From NCBI GenBank assembly GCA_018894105.1, contig CM032124.1, positions 5,937,501 to 6,001,500 on the forward strand: a DNA stretch of 64,000 nucleotides, written 5' to 3'. A program made the translations under genes and the position numbers. The notes below the pieces were generated by a model. That model saw only the letters and a program-made list of their open reading frames with translations, was not told where the DNA came from and searched no databases. Shown here one piece after another: positions 11,340-21,756 of this stretch (position 1 is its first letter; every line of letters begins with the position of its first letter). Origin of the DNA: Jacaranda mimosifolia. Taxonomy: Eukaryota; Streptophyta; Magnoliopsida; Lamiales; Bignoniaceae.

Positions 11340-12046
11340 ATGCATGAAGAGGAAAAGGAGATTTTTGAAACTTTTCGCAAGGTCAAGGTAAATATCCCAC
11401 TACTTGATGCAATCAAGCAAATACCTCGGTATGCTAAATTTCTCAAGGAATTGTGCACAAATAAAAGAAAATTAAAGGGTAATGGAAGAGTAGGGGGGAA
11501 ATGTCTCAGCAGTGATACAAAGAAAAATTGCCCCCTAAATGCAAGGACCCAAGTATGTTTACTATCCCTTGCAAGATTGGCAAAGTTAGAATTGAAAAGG
11601 CTATGTGCGATCTTGGTGCTTCAATTAATATCATGCTTATTTCCATCTACTCTTTATTGAATGTTGGTCCTTTGAAAGATACAAGAGTAGTTCTTCAACT
11701 TATAGATAAGTCTGTTGTACATCCCGAGGGAGTCCTAGAGGATGTGTTAGTACAAGTTAATGAATTAATTTTTCCTGCTGATTTTTATGTACTTAACATG
11801 TCTGAAGATAACTCTCCTAATTCATCACAAATACTGTTGGGAAGACCATTCCTTAGAACCTCTAGGACAAAAATTGATGTGCATGATGGTACACTCACTA
11901 TGGAGTTTGACAGTAATATGATTAAATTCAATATTTATGATGCCATGAAATATTCTAATGATGAATCTTATGTTTCTGTTGTGGATAATATTGATACTTT
12001 GACTCACAAATCCTCAAATTTGAATGATGATAATTTTGTGACATGA
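11340..12046 (+). pseudogene. Retropepsin (aspartic protease) of the Athila-type element
   Basis: The protease matures the Gag polyprotein. The frame at 11528-12046 (172 codons) shows the active-site word CDLGASINIM, with the catalytic aspartate at 11609-11611, then VNELIFPADFYVL and ILLGRPFLRTSRTKIDV, the flap and GRPFL region of plant Ty3 proteases. The preceding stretch (11340-11527, FRKVKVNIPLLDAIKQIPRY) is the usual Athila lead-in but lies in another frame, so one frameshift separates them. The open frame stops at TGA 12044-12046 without running into reverse transcriptase. Confidence 0.85.
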
Positions 12047-12204
12047 GGAATAGCTACATCTAGCTAAAGACGTTAAAGAGAGGCGCTTTTGGGGAGGCAA
12101 CCCAAACTTTCAATTTGTTGTTTATATTTTCAAAAGAAAATCCTTTAATCAACTTTATTTTTCTTTGATGCAGGAGACGTTTTAAATTGGCCTGTGGGTG
12201 TAGT

Positions 12205-12435
12205 TATTTGACAAGGAAAGCTCTTCAATTTAGCCGTGTCCATACCTTGTTGAAAGACTTCTTCTAGCATGTTGGAATTATTTTACAAGGAAAGCTCTTC
12301 AATCTAGTCGTGGCCACGCCTTGTTCCAAGACTTCTTCTGGCATGTTGGAATTATTTGATAAGAAAAACTGTTCCATTTACCCGTGCCCACGCCTTGTTC
12401 AAAGACCTCTTCTAGCACCATGAGATTTTTATCTA
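12205..12435 (+). repeat. Three-copy tandem repeat of about 75 bp
   Basis: The unit ACAAGGAAAGCTCTTCAAT...CCTTGTT...AAGACTTCTTCTAGCATG returns three times with divergence, inside the retrotransposon's 3' non-coding region. Confidence 0.75.
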
Positions 12436-13743
12436 CTTGTGCCCACGCCTTGTCTCTTCTGCCACCATCACCTAGCTCCACCGAAGCAACCACTTTCCCA
12501 CCACCAACATCACTACTGCTGCCATCAACTGTCGCTGCTGGTTTCACACCCCCAATATTACCCGGTCCTTAAAGCCATGTGGGCCTTGTCTCCTTAGGGG
12601 AGTCCCTCTTCCATACTTTTTGTGCATTTGCATTCTTAGTTTGAAACATTGAGACCAATGTTTGGTTTAAGTATGGAGGAGGAGAATTTGGATTCATTTT
12701 GCTTCAAACATACATGAAATTACTCTTTATTCTTCTTATTTGCTTACAAAGTATGCTTTAGTTCTTGATTTGTTAATCTTTTTTCTCATTGACCTTTTGT
12801 CTCTTTTCGGTGCTTGTCCCTAAGGTAACACTTAAATAATTGGGTTGAATTAGAACACATTGTAAGAATGGCATGAGTAGTTGAGTTACGCGTTTGTTGC
12901 ACTTTGACTTGTTATCATGTTAGTTGATTTGGATGAAAAATGTATGAGGACATTAATGCATATCACCCTAATAATTGTCATGCATAGCGGGTTAACTTTT
13001 TTTTTTAACTTGCCTTGATGAAAATATTTGGGTTGAATTATTGAGTTGAATATACTAAGATAATTAAGGTGACTAGGTTTGACCATTTAACCTCTCTCTC
13101 TCACTCTTGAGAGAGAGAGAGAGAGAGGCTTGATTACTCCACTAATCACTAAAATAAAGTGATTATGAGTAGGAATAATAACTATCTAGGTTTGTGACTG
13201 ACTGAGTAATCGGATGCCTTCATCATAAATGTTTGTATTCGCGTAAAAAGGTCAGATGACATTCTAGATAAATTATGGCTGGCTAAGTAACCTGATGCAT
13301 TCATTATCAATGTTTGTATTCACGTAAAAATGGTGGTCCACGTACTGAATTTAGTGCAGAGAGAGAGAGAGAGAGAGATTAAATACGACTTTTCCCTTTC
13401 ATCCTTTATGTTTTCTTGCATTCGACTTACTATACTTACATAAATATGTGATATCGTTGCATGTTTTTCATAGTTGTCCTTCTATGCCTTGACTTGAAAT
13501 AAACTTAATGAAAAAGTGTTAGATCCCTTTTACATTTCAAGTTGCCAGGGTGATTGGTTATTTGTGTGATTTAGAAAGGCTCTTTCTATGAAGTGCATGT
13601 TCTTACTTGTGTCTTAATTCGGCCCTCTAAAATATGATAATTTGAACTACTAAGGGACAAGTAAAGAAATAGGAAGAAAGGATTGAGAAAGATTGATAAA
13701 TTGGAACTACTATATGCTTGAGGATAAGCATTGTCTAAAGTAT

Positions 13744-13750
13744 GGGGGAA
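13744..13750 (+). other. Polypurine tract of the Athila-type element
   Basis: GGGGGAA stands directly before the TGTTAAG start of the 3' LTR, where the plus-strand primer of reverse transcription is expected. Confidence 0.7.
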
Positions 13751-13752
13751 TT

Positions 13753-14175
13753 TGTTAAGTTGCATTTTTGTCTTTTTATTCATTTAATTTCCCCTCGTGA
13801 TCAATAATAAAAAATCTTAATTGTTGGGTTTTAACTTTCATTTTATATTTTGTGAAGCAAATTAAAGATTCAAGTTTGTGCAGTTGAAAAATCAAGCATT
13901 TGACATGTTTGGAGCAAAGATCGCATTCCTGAGGAGACAAGAAATGGAAGAAGGAAATCATTTGAGTGCAGACATGTTTTGGCAGTTGTATATTCCTGGA
14001 ATATTTTAATTTTTATTTCTTTAATTAGGATAATTTTAGTTTTCCTATTCTAGTAGGACTCTTATTAGTTTGCCAATTACATTAGGAGTAGTAGGCTATT
14101 TATAGGGAACTAGGTTTCTTTCATAGGAGAGTTTTTTCATTCTTTTGTTTAGCATATTTTTAGTTTTTCTTCTGG
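13753..14175 (+). repeat. Truncated 3' LTR of the Athila-type element
   Basis: It aligns with 8644 to about 9058 of the 5' LTR and stops at GCATATTTTTAGTTTT. About 800 bp of LTR are missing. Confidence 0.85.
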
Positions 14176-14204
14176 AGATTTTGCAGCTAAAACTTTGACA
14201 TGCT

Positions 14205-14262
14205 TTTGAATTAGGCTAGAAGAAGAGTTTATCAGCTCAAATATGAGAGAAACTATACAAGA
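14205..14262 (-). repeat. Inverted fragment of the Athila LTR
   Basis: Read on the - strand, this resembles the segment of the 5' LTR around 9065-9110: TTTCTCTC, then ATGAG-like sequence, then AAACTCTTCTTCTAGCCTAA. It lies only about 30 bp after the break in the 3' LTR, so the missing part of the LTR was inverted or re-inserted. Confidence 0.6.
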
Positions 14263-15567
14263 TTGAATACTGCAGTTTTTGCAAATCAGTAATAAAGCCA
14301 GTAGGAAATGCCTACCAAATATGATAGCTTAAAGGAAATATCAATTTGGGCAATAAGTATAAGTGAATTCATGCAACCTTGAATAGTAACTTTAGCGTAG
14401 GTGATAACAGAGGCTCCGGTGGAGTTCCCAAGTCGGGTTCTTATTTGTAGGTTTGTTGGCACTTGAATGGCTTCACAGTGCTCACAAGAACTGCACCGCC
14501 GATAGTGCAGCGGCTGCAAGCATATTTGTGCTCTCAAGATTGCCTTGTCTTTACTTGCCGTCTGCCCAATGAAAAAAAAAAATCACTTTCAATGACCTTA
14601 AAACTATGAAAAAACACACAGAAATACAGACAACATTTAAAAGGTCATGTCTGTATGTAATTGCCTAGGAATTGTCAGCTGTTTGTGCTAATTTTCTACT
14701 TGAAATATTATACAAAGAAAGATTGCAACCTTATGATGAACATCTGCATATAAGAAGTGAGAAACTTGATTATGGTCACTGATCATACTTACCTTCAGCA
14801 ATGAATAATCCCAAGTCAGACGAGGTAAAAATCACAAGAATAAGAAAAGAAATGGCAAAATGGTAAATCTAAGGCAACATAGGGCATTGTGAATGCATCC
14901 CATTTCTAAGAAAAGGGAAATTAAAGAGGATTTGAAACCCCTGAAATTGGGAGCTATATACAGATAAGTTCAGAGGATGACACTAATAAGAAAGACACTT
15001 TGAAGAGTAAGCTGAATGATTAAAATGCCAGTAAGTAGATACCTACAAGTCATTCTTTATTTTATTTTATTTTTTTTGGCTTTTCTCAGAAACCAAGAAA
15101 TGAAATATGGGGACTTTCACAGATTGAGTGATCTTTAGTTAGGATGTTGTTTTCCCTTTCTTGTGTTGCATGATAAGTCTCAACACAAAATTATTGTCAT
15201 GTTGATGATACCCAATTAATTTGTTTCTTGCTGAAGTGAAAATCAGGCATTCTGAAATCCTAGAAGCAATTAGCTTTTCCTGAGGGTTCTCTCTGTCCAA
15301 AATTAGGAAAAGAGATATTACACCATTGCCTTCTATCTCGTTATAAAAACTATCAGCAAATAAGCAATCATTTGCCTTTTACTCCACATTAGCATATTGT
15401 AAACTCCTACTTCATTCTCTTATAGATCAAAATAATTACATATATAGAAAAACATATCACCTTCTTCAAAGATAAACATAATAATTTGCATATATTTGTA
15501 TACAGGAATTGTTTAATTAAACTAGAAAAAGAAAAAAAAAGGAGAAACGCAAGAATAAAAAACATAC
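14263..15567. other. No supported gene
   Basis: The - strand has an open stretch at 14561-14286 preceded by a possible splice acceptor (TTCATTGGGCAG), which could be a downstream exon of the 15568-15984 relic. Its translation matches no family I know. The rest is AT-rich with a (TTTTA)n run near 15060. Confidence 0.4.
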
Positions 15568-15984
15568 TTGATATCACGACAGCTAGCATCATCAACTGAA
15601 GCCGACTCCTGACCGCCGGCTATCGGCGCTGGCGCGAACTTGAATCCACATCCAGCAGCTCCTAAGAGGACAGCTTCTCCAACTTGCGGCTCCTGCCATG
15701 TGACCGAAACCAAAGCCCACGACAAAGTGAAAAGGCCGAGAGCACCATGAGTGCAAGCCAGAATCTCCATGCCCCAAACCTCGGCGGAACAGTCCAAATA
15801 TACCGTAGCTTATATCGGAACTGGAGGAAAACCAAGCCGGTCCACTTTGGCCGCCAGACCACCAGATCAACAAACTGATCATCATTGCTGACCAAATGAG
15901 CACTACACAAACCAGTATATCGATGAATGCTTCCATTAGCGCTAGATTGTTGAAGAATCCCAACGCATTATTTTTCAATTCCAT
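15568..15984 (-). pseudogene. Membrane-anchor exon resembling plant START-domain proteins
   Basis: Starting at 15984 the frame reads MELKNNALGFFNN, followed by a hydrophobic helix (IDILVCVVLIWSAMMISLLI). In the next frame it continues WRPKWTGLVFLQFRYKLRYI, then FGAWRFWLALMVLSAFSLC, a second hydrophobic segment, and a basic stretch. A third frame runs to a plausible splice donor (CAA/GTATG at 15568/15567). An N-terminal helix followed by W-x-PKW and a second helix is seen in membrane-anchored plant START lipid-binding proteins, and that is my best guess. Two frameshifts are needed, and no START domain is visible downstream, so it is probably a broken copy. Confidence 0.4.
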
Positions 15985-16118
15985 CCAGCCCCTTCCATTG
16001 CTTCAAATATGTCGAAAAAATTAAGGGAGAATTTCTTTAAGGTATTTCTATGGTGATAACTGCTACATGGATTTGACAGTAGCCGGATTGGATTTGTTGC
16101 CGAAGAGGGGGAGAGCGG

Positions 16119-16143
16119 GTGAGAGAGAGAGAGAGAGAGAGAT
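16119..16143. repeat. (GA)n microsatellite
   Basis: A GAGAGA run between the broken START-like exon and the CACTA fragment. The DNA at 15985-16330 otherwise shows nothing recognisable. Confidence 0.8.
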
Positions 16144-16329
16144 ATAATATTTTCTCAAAAATTAAATTATAATATTATTTTACATATATGATGATTAATT
16201 AATTTATTAAAGTTATAATTGTAAAATTTTAAAGAAAAAACAAAATTATTGTCGAACAAAATTTTGAAGGGAACAAAACTTGAAAGAAAATAATGGAACA
16301 AAACTTTAAAAGCACATATTATAAAAATA

Positions 16330-16680
16330 AAAATTTATAGATGTAATGTCTTCAATGTATATGGAAATTAAATTGAGACAAAAAGTTTTGTCTTTAATCT
16401 GTCTCAAAAATATATAATTAAAATGGACTATTTCTGTTGGTAAAACAAATATTAAAAAATTAACAATTTTAGACGGATTAATGATGGAAATATTCCATTT
16501 GTAATTTTAGTCTCTAATTTGTCTATTTTTTGTCTCAATGGTTATTTTTTTGTCCTTGTTTTATAAATTTAAGATAGAATTGAATTTTTGTCTATATTCC
16601 ATCTTTAATATATTCAAATTAAAAACGGAATTTGTTATGTCTTAAAAATTCCGTCTTTGATGCCTTGTTTTCTTGTAATA
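16330..16680. mobile_element. CACTA-type transposon end (fragment)
   Basis: The right edge reads TTTTCTTGTAATA, which is the inverse of a slightly decayed CACTACAAGAAAA terminus. Inside are the sub-terminal motifs usual for CACTA elements: AGACGGAATT in both orientations and repeated TTTTGTCTC words. The left edge is not definable. It abuts the point where the diphosphatase homology stops. Confidence 0.6.
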
Positions 16681-17423
16681 TCACTTCATCATAATTCCAC
16701 AACAGCGATTCATAAGATGATGCACCAGGATCTAAAGGTAGATGGCAGCATATCACCATTTTCTGGTTTAACTTTGTCGCGTTCCGGAGAACACAGTCCA
16801 ACCATTGCATTTGTTCTTTACATACTGCTCCAGTATTGAACACAAGGAACCTTCTCTCCAGCCCTACAAGTCCATTTGGACTATTCTTGTCTGAATTTGG
16901 ATTTATCTCCAAGAGAAAATCCAGGGCCTTTAATGCGTTGGGATGATCTTGGGCCAGCCTATAGCGCTGATATCATAGCCATCAAGGACTACAAATCGGA
17001 ATTCTGGTACTAAAGAAAAATCATAATAGGCATGACCATCATCACTCTGAATATTCAACAAAGGAAGTAATTTTTCACGAGGGAGATTATAAAGACAGTG
17101 ATTGCCAATCATGTGATATACAGGGCCATTAAAAGCACTAAATTCATTGACAATTTTCTTCATTGCAGTTAGAGATTGGGCTTTTGGGCAGAAGCCCATC
17201 AACAATGTCTCCAAAGTTAATGACGAAATTCAGCTTCTGCTCATTCCAACTCCACAGTCCACATTGCTCTTTGCAATTCAAGTAGGCTGTGCCGATAATA
17301 GCGAGGAACACCAAGGAATGAGCTGCCATCCGGAATATTAGCATACTGGACATCTGATATCAACCGAAAAGAAACAAGAGGCTGCTTTCCCTGTGCACTG
17401 ACAATGCCATTCGCGTAACCCAT
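16681..17423 (-). pseudogene. Mn-dependent ADP-ribose/CDP-alcohol diphosphatase relic
   Basis: The family hydrolyses ADP-ribose and CDP-alcohols with a binuclear metallophosphatase site in the cytosol. On the - strand from the ATG at 17423 the frames give FRLISDVQYANIPDG (first metal motif), GVPRYYRHS, NFVINFGDIVDGL (GD motif), YHMIGNHCLYNLPREKLLPL (GNH motif), VVLDGYDISAIGWP, GLVGLERRFLVF and VICCHLPLDPGAS, ending at LLWNYDEV. Frameshifts are needed near 17270, 17210 and 16940. The C-terminal part, which normally supplies the GHDH metal ligands, is missing where a CACTA end begins at 16680. No intron is seen. This is a clear pseudogene, both shifted and truncated. Confidence 0.85.
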
Positions 17424-17999
17424 TGAACAGAAAAATGTAAATCCAAGAAAAGTTAAAAATATATATTATATATAAAGCTGAGTATGCAAAAGCTCTTGTG
17501 CTACATAATACCGCTAAAGGCTGGTGAATCCACAATGAGATCAACGAGTCAGCTGCAAGCAAACAAAGTGAATGTGCCGAGTTTTCTTTGAGTATTATCC
17601 TCTCCAAATTCTAAATTTTGGGTATTAATAAACCATAACAAGTCTAACAGCCAACCAAGATGTATCTCTGTCTGGAAAAATGGCCATATTTGGTTGTATC
17701 AAACCCTCTACCGTTTGCCACCATGCTCGCATAAAAGATCAGTTTTTGAGATTAAAATTTAGTGGCGGGCAAAAAGGAAAACAAGAAAAGCAACACTGTT
17801 TTTGCATCGACTCTAGAGTTTCCCCTTTTCAGAGGTGATTATGCAATTTCTTGAATCAAATTTAACAGTTCCAGCCGAACAGCTAACTCAACTAAAATTC
17901 CTCAGTAGAAAGTACCCTCCATTATTTTCCGAAATTCCCAAAAACCTAACAACCCCGAGAGAAAAGTAAAGAAGAAGATTCATAATTAATAGTAGAGAT
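17424..17999. other. Former upstream region of the diphosphatase relic
   Basis: It may contain old promoter or 5' UTR of the diphosphatase relic. No gene or strong repeat seen. Confidence 0.4.
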
Positions 18000-18852
18000 A
18001 TAATGCACGGACATATCATAAAATCACTTCATACAGTGTCAGATACGTGTTGGACACAAACACGGCCCGTCACGTGTTGGACCCAGTAATGAAGTGTCCA
18101 AAAAAAATCCGACACAATATTAGACACGGCTAAAGGATGTGTCCGACACAGGAATGCTTTTTTTATTAAACTTTATAAAATTTAAGAGCTAATAAATAAT
18201 ATAAAAAAATTTTAAATGGCAAATGAAGTTAATAAAAAACTTCACTATGATCATAATATTTTAATAAATTTGGATGATTAGACACACTACGAAAAAAAAT
18301 TATAAAAATAGTAAGTGATAATTGAAAACTTGGCACTAATTATATATATGTATATATATAAGCAACAAAAAAAATTTGTTCTATCACCATTAATAATTTT
18401 TACACGTTTAATAGTGGCAAAAATTGTATTTAAGTTATCGCCGTTGATAATTGATAGCAAATCTTTAATGATAAGTATAAATCTTTTCAAATGTTATTAG
18501 TTATAATTTTTACAGTATCACTTATTCTTTTATGACTAATATTATATTTTTTGTATTGAAATTTTTCATAATTCACATGAAGTCTAATACTTATTTCTAT
18601 TTAGGGGATTCGTTATTTATTTGAATTTAAAATATATTTATTTAATGTTTAGTGTTGAGTTTTTTTACTTTGCTTTGATATATATATATATATTATATTA
18701 CATACATTAATATGATTAATAAATACTCATATATATAATTATATATTATGATAACCGTGTCGGTGCTGTGTCATGTTCTAAAATTTTAAAATTTAATGTG
18801 TCGCTGTGTCCGTGTCGTGTCATGTCCGTATCGCTGTGTCCGTATCCGTGCA
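18000..18852. mobile_element. GTGTCC-rich inverted-repeat element, possibly hAT-like
   Basis: The ends are inverted (ATGCACGGAC at 18003; GTATCCGTGCAT near 18840-18852), followed inward by many GTGTCC/GGACAC words in opposite orientation on the two sides (18030-18150 and 18755-18840). AGTAG words flank both ends and could be remains of an 8-bp duplication. A CACTACGAAAAA word at about 18286 hints at a second, nested CACTA-type end. There is no coding capacity. Confidence 0.5.
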
Positions 18853-18936
18853 TCATAGTAGCAGAGCAAGAAAATTTCGACTACAGTTAATGAAAAAGGA
18901 AAAACTTTTGCCCATTACGAACTATCTATCTATCTA

Positions 18937-21756
18937 TCTATACTATTATATATTACACAATCGTATAGGCCCATAACTGCACAATTTTAGTCAAATTATG
19001 AATTCTCAAAATTTAGAATTTTTTCCTTAAATAAAAAAAAATTATTTTTAATTTTATTTTAATACAATTATCTTATCTGTTATAACTAAAAGTTCATATT
19101 TTATTTATCCAAAATTACAGTATTAATTCTAATATCAGGGGATAACTTTAAACATTCATATTGATAGATTTTTCTTTCATCATAAAAGTTCAAAATATCC
19201 ATAATCATAGATATAATATTTTATCTCATCATATAAATTAATGTATTTGGCTATTGTATTTGTAATTTTATTATCTTTTTACTGCAATTCTTTTGATTTC
19301 TCTAGGCAAAAAAGAAAATTATTTGTGGCCGTCTTATATTTTAATAATGTATCTAGAATAGTGTGGCTTTATGAAGTATATCATTTTACTAAATAGTTGA
19401 AATTAATTCAATTTTTCTATCAAATGAATGAAGAAAAAAAATATATTTTTTATATGACTTTACTTAATTAGATTTAATAAAAATATATAATATTCCAACT
19501 ACATAAGTATGTGTTTTTTATATGGAATTTACTTAATTATACTTAGTATTCATATTTCAATTTAACTAAATATCTACTTATATTTATAATACTTTTATAA
19601 AAATATTTCATTTCTCTATTAGTATATATAAATTATTTATAGAGACTTACTTATATATACTTAAAATTTTAAAATCCAATACTAAATAAAATACTCTTTT
19701 ATATGATATGAGTATATTCCATATTTTGATAACTCATATGTTGATAATTTTAACAATTAAAATAATTATTCGTGATTTGGCTTAATGAAAAATAATACGC
19801 ACAGTAGACACATTGAGAGTATCTAATAAGTGTATGTTAAAGTTAAATGATTTAATTAAACAAAAATATTAAGGTCTAGAAAGGTTAAATATCTTATTTT
19901 TTAATTTAACTATATATTTTTATTTCAAGAACAATTTAAAATTTGTCTAAATAAGGTAGTTAATAATTTAAATTATGTCAAAATAATGAAATTAATCTTT
20001 CATAACAAATAATATTTTTATATTTTAAATTATAATCACTTTATTTTTTGTTGAAGTTTACATTCTTGAATTTTATCTATATCTTAATTAAATTATTGTC
20101 TCATTATAACACCTTAGAATTTCGAATATGCATATAATTTGTAAAATAATTTATATTAAATATATATTTCACAAGTGAAAAAATAATTTTGCAATTATGA
20201 TTACTTTTTACATACTATAATTCACTTAAAACACTTTACAACTTACCAATTTCTTATAAGAATAATAATATACCTATTTTGTGGAATACCAAATCAGTAT
20301 GTTCTTAATAAAGAGTTTAAAATCTAATAAATGAATAATTTTACATTAGTTGATATGTAAATTCTAAACTTATAAAAGTTTTCAAATTTAATTATTTTTA
20401 AGATAATCTCTTATAAATATGCAAAATATTTGTAGATAAATCATGTGTCTAGAATATTAACTAATATTCTAATTTAAATTTAAAATATATTATAAATATG
20501 AGGATCTACTTTCTACAACTTCTATAATCTCCTAATTTTTATTTTTATATTATCAAAATTTTTAACTTAAGAAGTTTTAAGCAGTTAAAATAATAATAAA
20601 ACTCATTCTCAAATATTTGAATCAAATTTCTTTTAGGATACATCGATATATTATTGGTATAGTTGAAAGTTTTAAAAGTTTAATGAAAAACACTTAAAAT
20701 AGCTAATTATGTTAGTCTTTATATTTTTTGAATACATTTATTTTCATATTTTTTAATATTTATGTAATATTTTTTCACATTTTATTTAATAAGATTTTAC
20801 GACAGAATATTTTATATATTCATATTTGGTAGGAGTAGTATTAGATTAAAAAAAAATTAAATTGACACTATTGTTTATTCATTTTGTGTTTAATGAGATA
20901 TTGATATGTATTATGTATTAAGTTAAATATTAAAAAAATAAATATTATTTTATAATAATTTACATGATATGTAATATATGTTATTTGATAATCTTAAAAT
21001 GATAAAGAAAATTCCTAAACAAAATTAAATAAACTTAACATATTGACAAATAATTATTTTAAATCCTTAACATAAGTGTTATAAAAATTATTTCTATGGG
21101 CTTTACATTATTAACAAGATCCTAATAAAGATTTTTTATATTTCAAAAAAATATATATAGTTTGCTTAAATATCATATCAAATTAATTGTTTATTACCTT
21201 TTTTCTTATTAATATTTTTTAAAATTTTAACAATTTTAAGAATTCGTGTATAATTTATAAATCTAAAGTTAGCAATTCTTGATACTCTATGATAACTTTT
21301 TTCCTGCTTATGTAAATTAATTATTATTTTATATAATATTTAGTTTTTAAAATAATTTAACACAATTTTTCATCTTTTGTGAGTTGATTTTTTGTTATCC
21401 ATTAAGTTTTTATGTTTTCAATATTATTATTAATTTTTTAATTTTTCAAGCATTATTTTTTTAATTTTATTTTGTTTGTGTTGCCTTAAATTTATTGAGT
21501 TGTTTTTTGTTATGGAAAAAATAAGTATTTTTATATTGTCTCTGTAAATGTGACGATGTTGTGACGAGCATGACTTTTCATTGTCTTCGATAGTTATACA
21601 TTGTGATATTGTAGAAAAATTTTCAATTTTGTACCATGTATTTTAAAAATATATCATGAATTAAATTTACTTTTACATGAAACTAAAATAGTGTATGTAA
21701 ATTATATTTTTTATTATAATTAGTTTAATCCATGCATAGCACAGGATACATGTTAG
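18937..21756 (+). mobile_element. Helitron-like element H1
   Basis: It starts at TCTATACTATTATATATTACACAA after an ATCT microsatellite and ends near 21756 after a GC-containing hairpin-like word (CATGCATAGCACAGG) with TTAG, followed by T. The inside is about 80% A/T with no Rep/helicase gene. Parts around 19330-20650 recur in H6 at about 43440-44700. It is non-autonomous. Confidence 0.6.

Larger units (their letters stand above)
12047..13752 (+). other. Non-coding 3' region of the Athila-type element
   Basis: It begins with the GGAGGCAACCCAA word and then holds tandem repeats (12205-12435), simple GA/TC tracts (about 13093-13128 and 13360-13378), and a two-copy block containing TGTTTGTATTC(G/A)CGTAAAAA (about 13185-13335). 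Short open frames here are accidental. No envelope-like gene is recognisable. Confidence 0.7.
8644..14175 (+). mobile_element. Athila-type Ty3/gypsy retrotransposon, incomplete
   Basis: The order is 5' LTR (8644 to about 9880), primer-binding site (9884), gag, retropepsin, a non-coding 1.7-kb tail, a polypurine tract (13744-13750) and a 3' LTR truncated at about 14175. The gag style (FELKYGLIYLLPIFHGL then EDPHKHLK), the DLGAS protease and the GGCGCCGTTGCCG primer site are all typical of the Athila clade. Reverse transcriptase, RNase H and integrase are missing. The word TTTTGGGGAGGCAACCCAA (about 12088-12106), usually found after integrase in this clade, sits right behind the protease. This suggests an internal deletion of pol or a gag-protease-only derivative. 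Confidence 0.85.

Noticed and set aside
14286..14561. Possible second exon of the START-like relic on the - strand
   Set aside because: A plausible acceptor exists, but phase does not agree with the first exon and the translation is unrecognised.
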